A stretch of 64,000 bases of DNA from Nonomuraea helvata (GTDB taxonomy: Bacteria > Actinomycetota > Actinomycetes > Streptosporangiales > Streptosporangiaceae), in NCBI RefSeq assembly GCF_039535785.1, contig NZ_BAAAXV010000009.1, forward strand, positions 3,030,776 to 3,094,775, written 5' to 3'. A program made the translations under genes and the position numbers. Position 1 is the first letter of the stretch. Each line of letters starts with the position of its first letter. The notes below the pieces were generated by a model, which ran no database searches, was not told the DNA's origin, and worked only from the letters and a program-made list of their open reading frames with translations. This document shows positions 63,527 through 64,000 of the stretch, piece by piece.

Positions 63527-64000
63527 TCACGCCGAGCCGCCGGCGGAGCAACGTGGCCCACTTTCCGTGCAGGCCCGTCGCCCGCCCGTCGACCCTGGTC
63601 GCGGTGACCTCGGTGCCGGGCTCCTCCGCGGCCGTAGCCGCGCGAGGTAGATCGGTTGCAGTGCTTCGCCACGTGCGGGCCGCGGCTCAGGCCACAGCCC
63701 CAACGCAGCGCACACTGACGGTAGCACTGCGTTAGCGGCCTGCGCGTAACCTCGGGCAGATGGATGGAAACGATCCGGTCCGAACATTTCTGTCGGGTTT
63801 GTATCGAACTCCGGGCCCAGGACGTCGGCGAACGCCACCGTACGGCCGCCCGCGTCCACCACCGCCACCGTCTGAGCCGCCGCCAGCTGGCGGCTCCAGC
63901 GCCGCGTCACCCAGCGCAGCGGCTGCGCGATCGGCCGGACCGTGCCGAGGTCGGGACAGGTGCCCACGACGACCTCGACGCCCGCGTCACGCAACCGCCG
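63527..64000 (-). CDS. SGNH/GDSL hydrolase, C-terminal part (start beyond window)
   Basis: The frame is open through the right edge, so the N-terminal GDS block with the catalytic Ser is not visible. VVVGTCPDLGTV and the DxxH block GPDRFHPSARGYAQAA, which supplies the catalytic Asp-His, identify the SGNH esterase family. Its C-terminal 50 residues are Arg/Pro/Ser-rich and probably disordered. Confidence 0.85.
   Translation of the reverse strand, partial: RRLRDAGVEVVVGTCPDLGTVRPIAQPLRWVTRRWSRQLAAAQTVAVVDAGGRTVAFADVLGPEFDTNPTEMFGPDRFHPSARGYAQAANAVLPSVCAALGLWPEPRPARGEALQPIYLARLRPRRSPAPRSPRPGSTGGRRACTESGPRCSAGGSA

Noticed and set aside
62040..63650. Long plus-strand frame opposite the PQQ lipoprotein
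   Set aside because: Shadow of the minus-strand lipoprotein gene, with no motifs or ribosome-binding site.

Overview
The window is GC-rich actinomycete DNA. Housekeeping genes occur in actinobacterial order (tatD, rpfB, rsmA, ispE; tRNA-Gln, glmU, prs, rplY, pth; mfd, mazG, eno, ftsB, DUF501, ppx). GTG and TTG starts are common, 4-nt ATGA/GTGA gene overlaps are frequent, and the two tRNA genes lack an encoded CCA end. It looks like a spore-forming filamentous genus of the Streptosporangiales (Nonomuraea-like), but that is an impression from gene content, not a measured affiliation.

Layout. 0-9 kb: tatD, rpfB, rsmA and ispE, interrupted by a receptor-type Ser/Thr kinase with an FG-GAP secreted partner, an NlpC/P60 peptidase and an arginase-family enzyme. 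9-20.6 kb: an ABC-F protein, a MarR/methyltransferase divergent pair, a VOC protein, a polyphosphate-linked set (CYTH-CHAD protein, Nudix-phosphatase, ppk) with a P450, and a TetR/desaturase operon. 20.9-25 kb: tRNA-Gln, glmU, prs, rplY, pth. 25.1-43.3 kb: an accessory island between pth and mfd with the genes to make PAPS (cysD, cysN, cysC) and recycle PAP (cysQ), three sulfotransferases, an initiating sugar transferase, two glycosyltransferases, flippase, polymerase/ligase, a chain-length protein, a GH26 lipoprotein and a TauE transporter. I read it as a Wzx/Wzy-type pathway for a sulfated surface polysaccharide. 43.4-52.4 kb: a cupin protein, then mfd to ppx. 52.4-64 kb: a secreted three-repeat protein, PadR with a HAAS membrane protein, a family 5 uracil-DNA glycosylase, Rex-box-controlled ndh, an ACT protein, a deformylase-like protein, an unusual tRNA, a Bax-inhibitor membrane protein, small redox genes, a thiolase, a PQQ-repeat lipoprotein and the end of an SGNH hydrolase.

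How parts connect. (1) The two arms of the glycan island converge at 32.7 kb. The plus arm starts the glycan and makes APS; the minus arm holds flippase, polymerase, length control and two sulfotransferases, each joined to the next by a 4-nt overlap. (2) The tRNA gene at 58.45 kb has a UAA anticodon but a short class I variable loop, unlike class II tRNA-Leu. Reading by eye I found in-frame TTA codons in only two genes: two adjacent ones in the kinase activation segment and one at codon 6 of the secreted three-repeat protein. This suggests UUA-dependent translational control of surface and signalling proteins, but the amino acid carried by this tRNA is unknown. (3) Several enzymes keep their fold but lack a key residue: the Rpf domain (catalytic Glu to Leu), the deformylase (HExxH to HQxxH), the arginase (first metal His to Cys), and the BY-kinase-like tail of the Wzz protein (no Walker A). 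(4) Clear operators can be read directly: a Rex box at ndh, a MarR palindrome filling a promoter spacer, and inverted repeats at padR, the desaturase and the thiolase.
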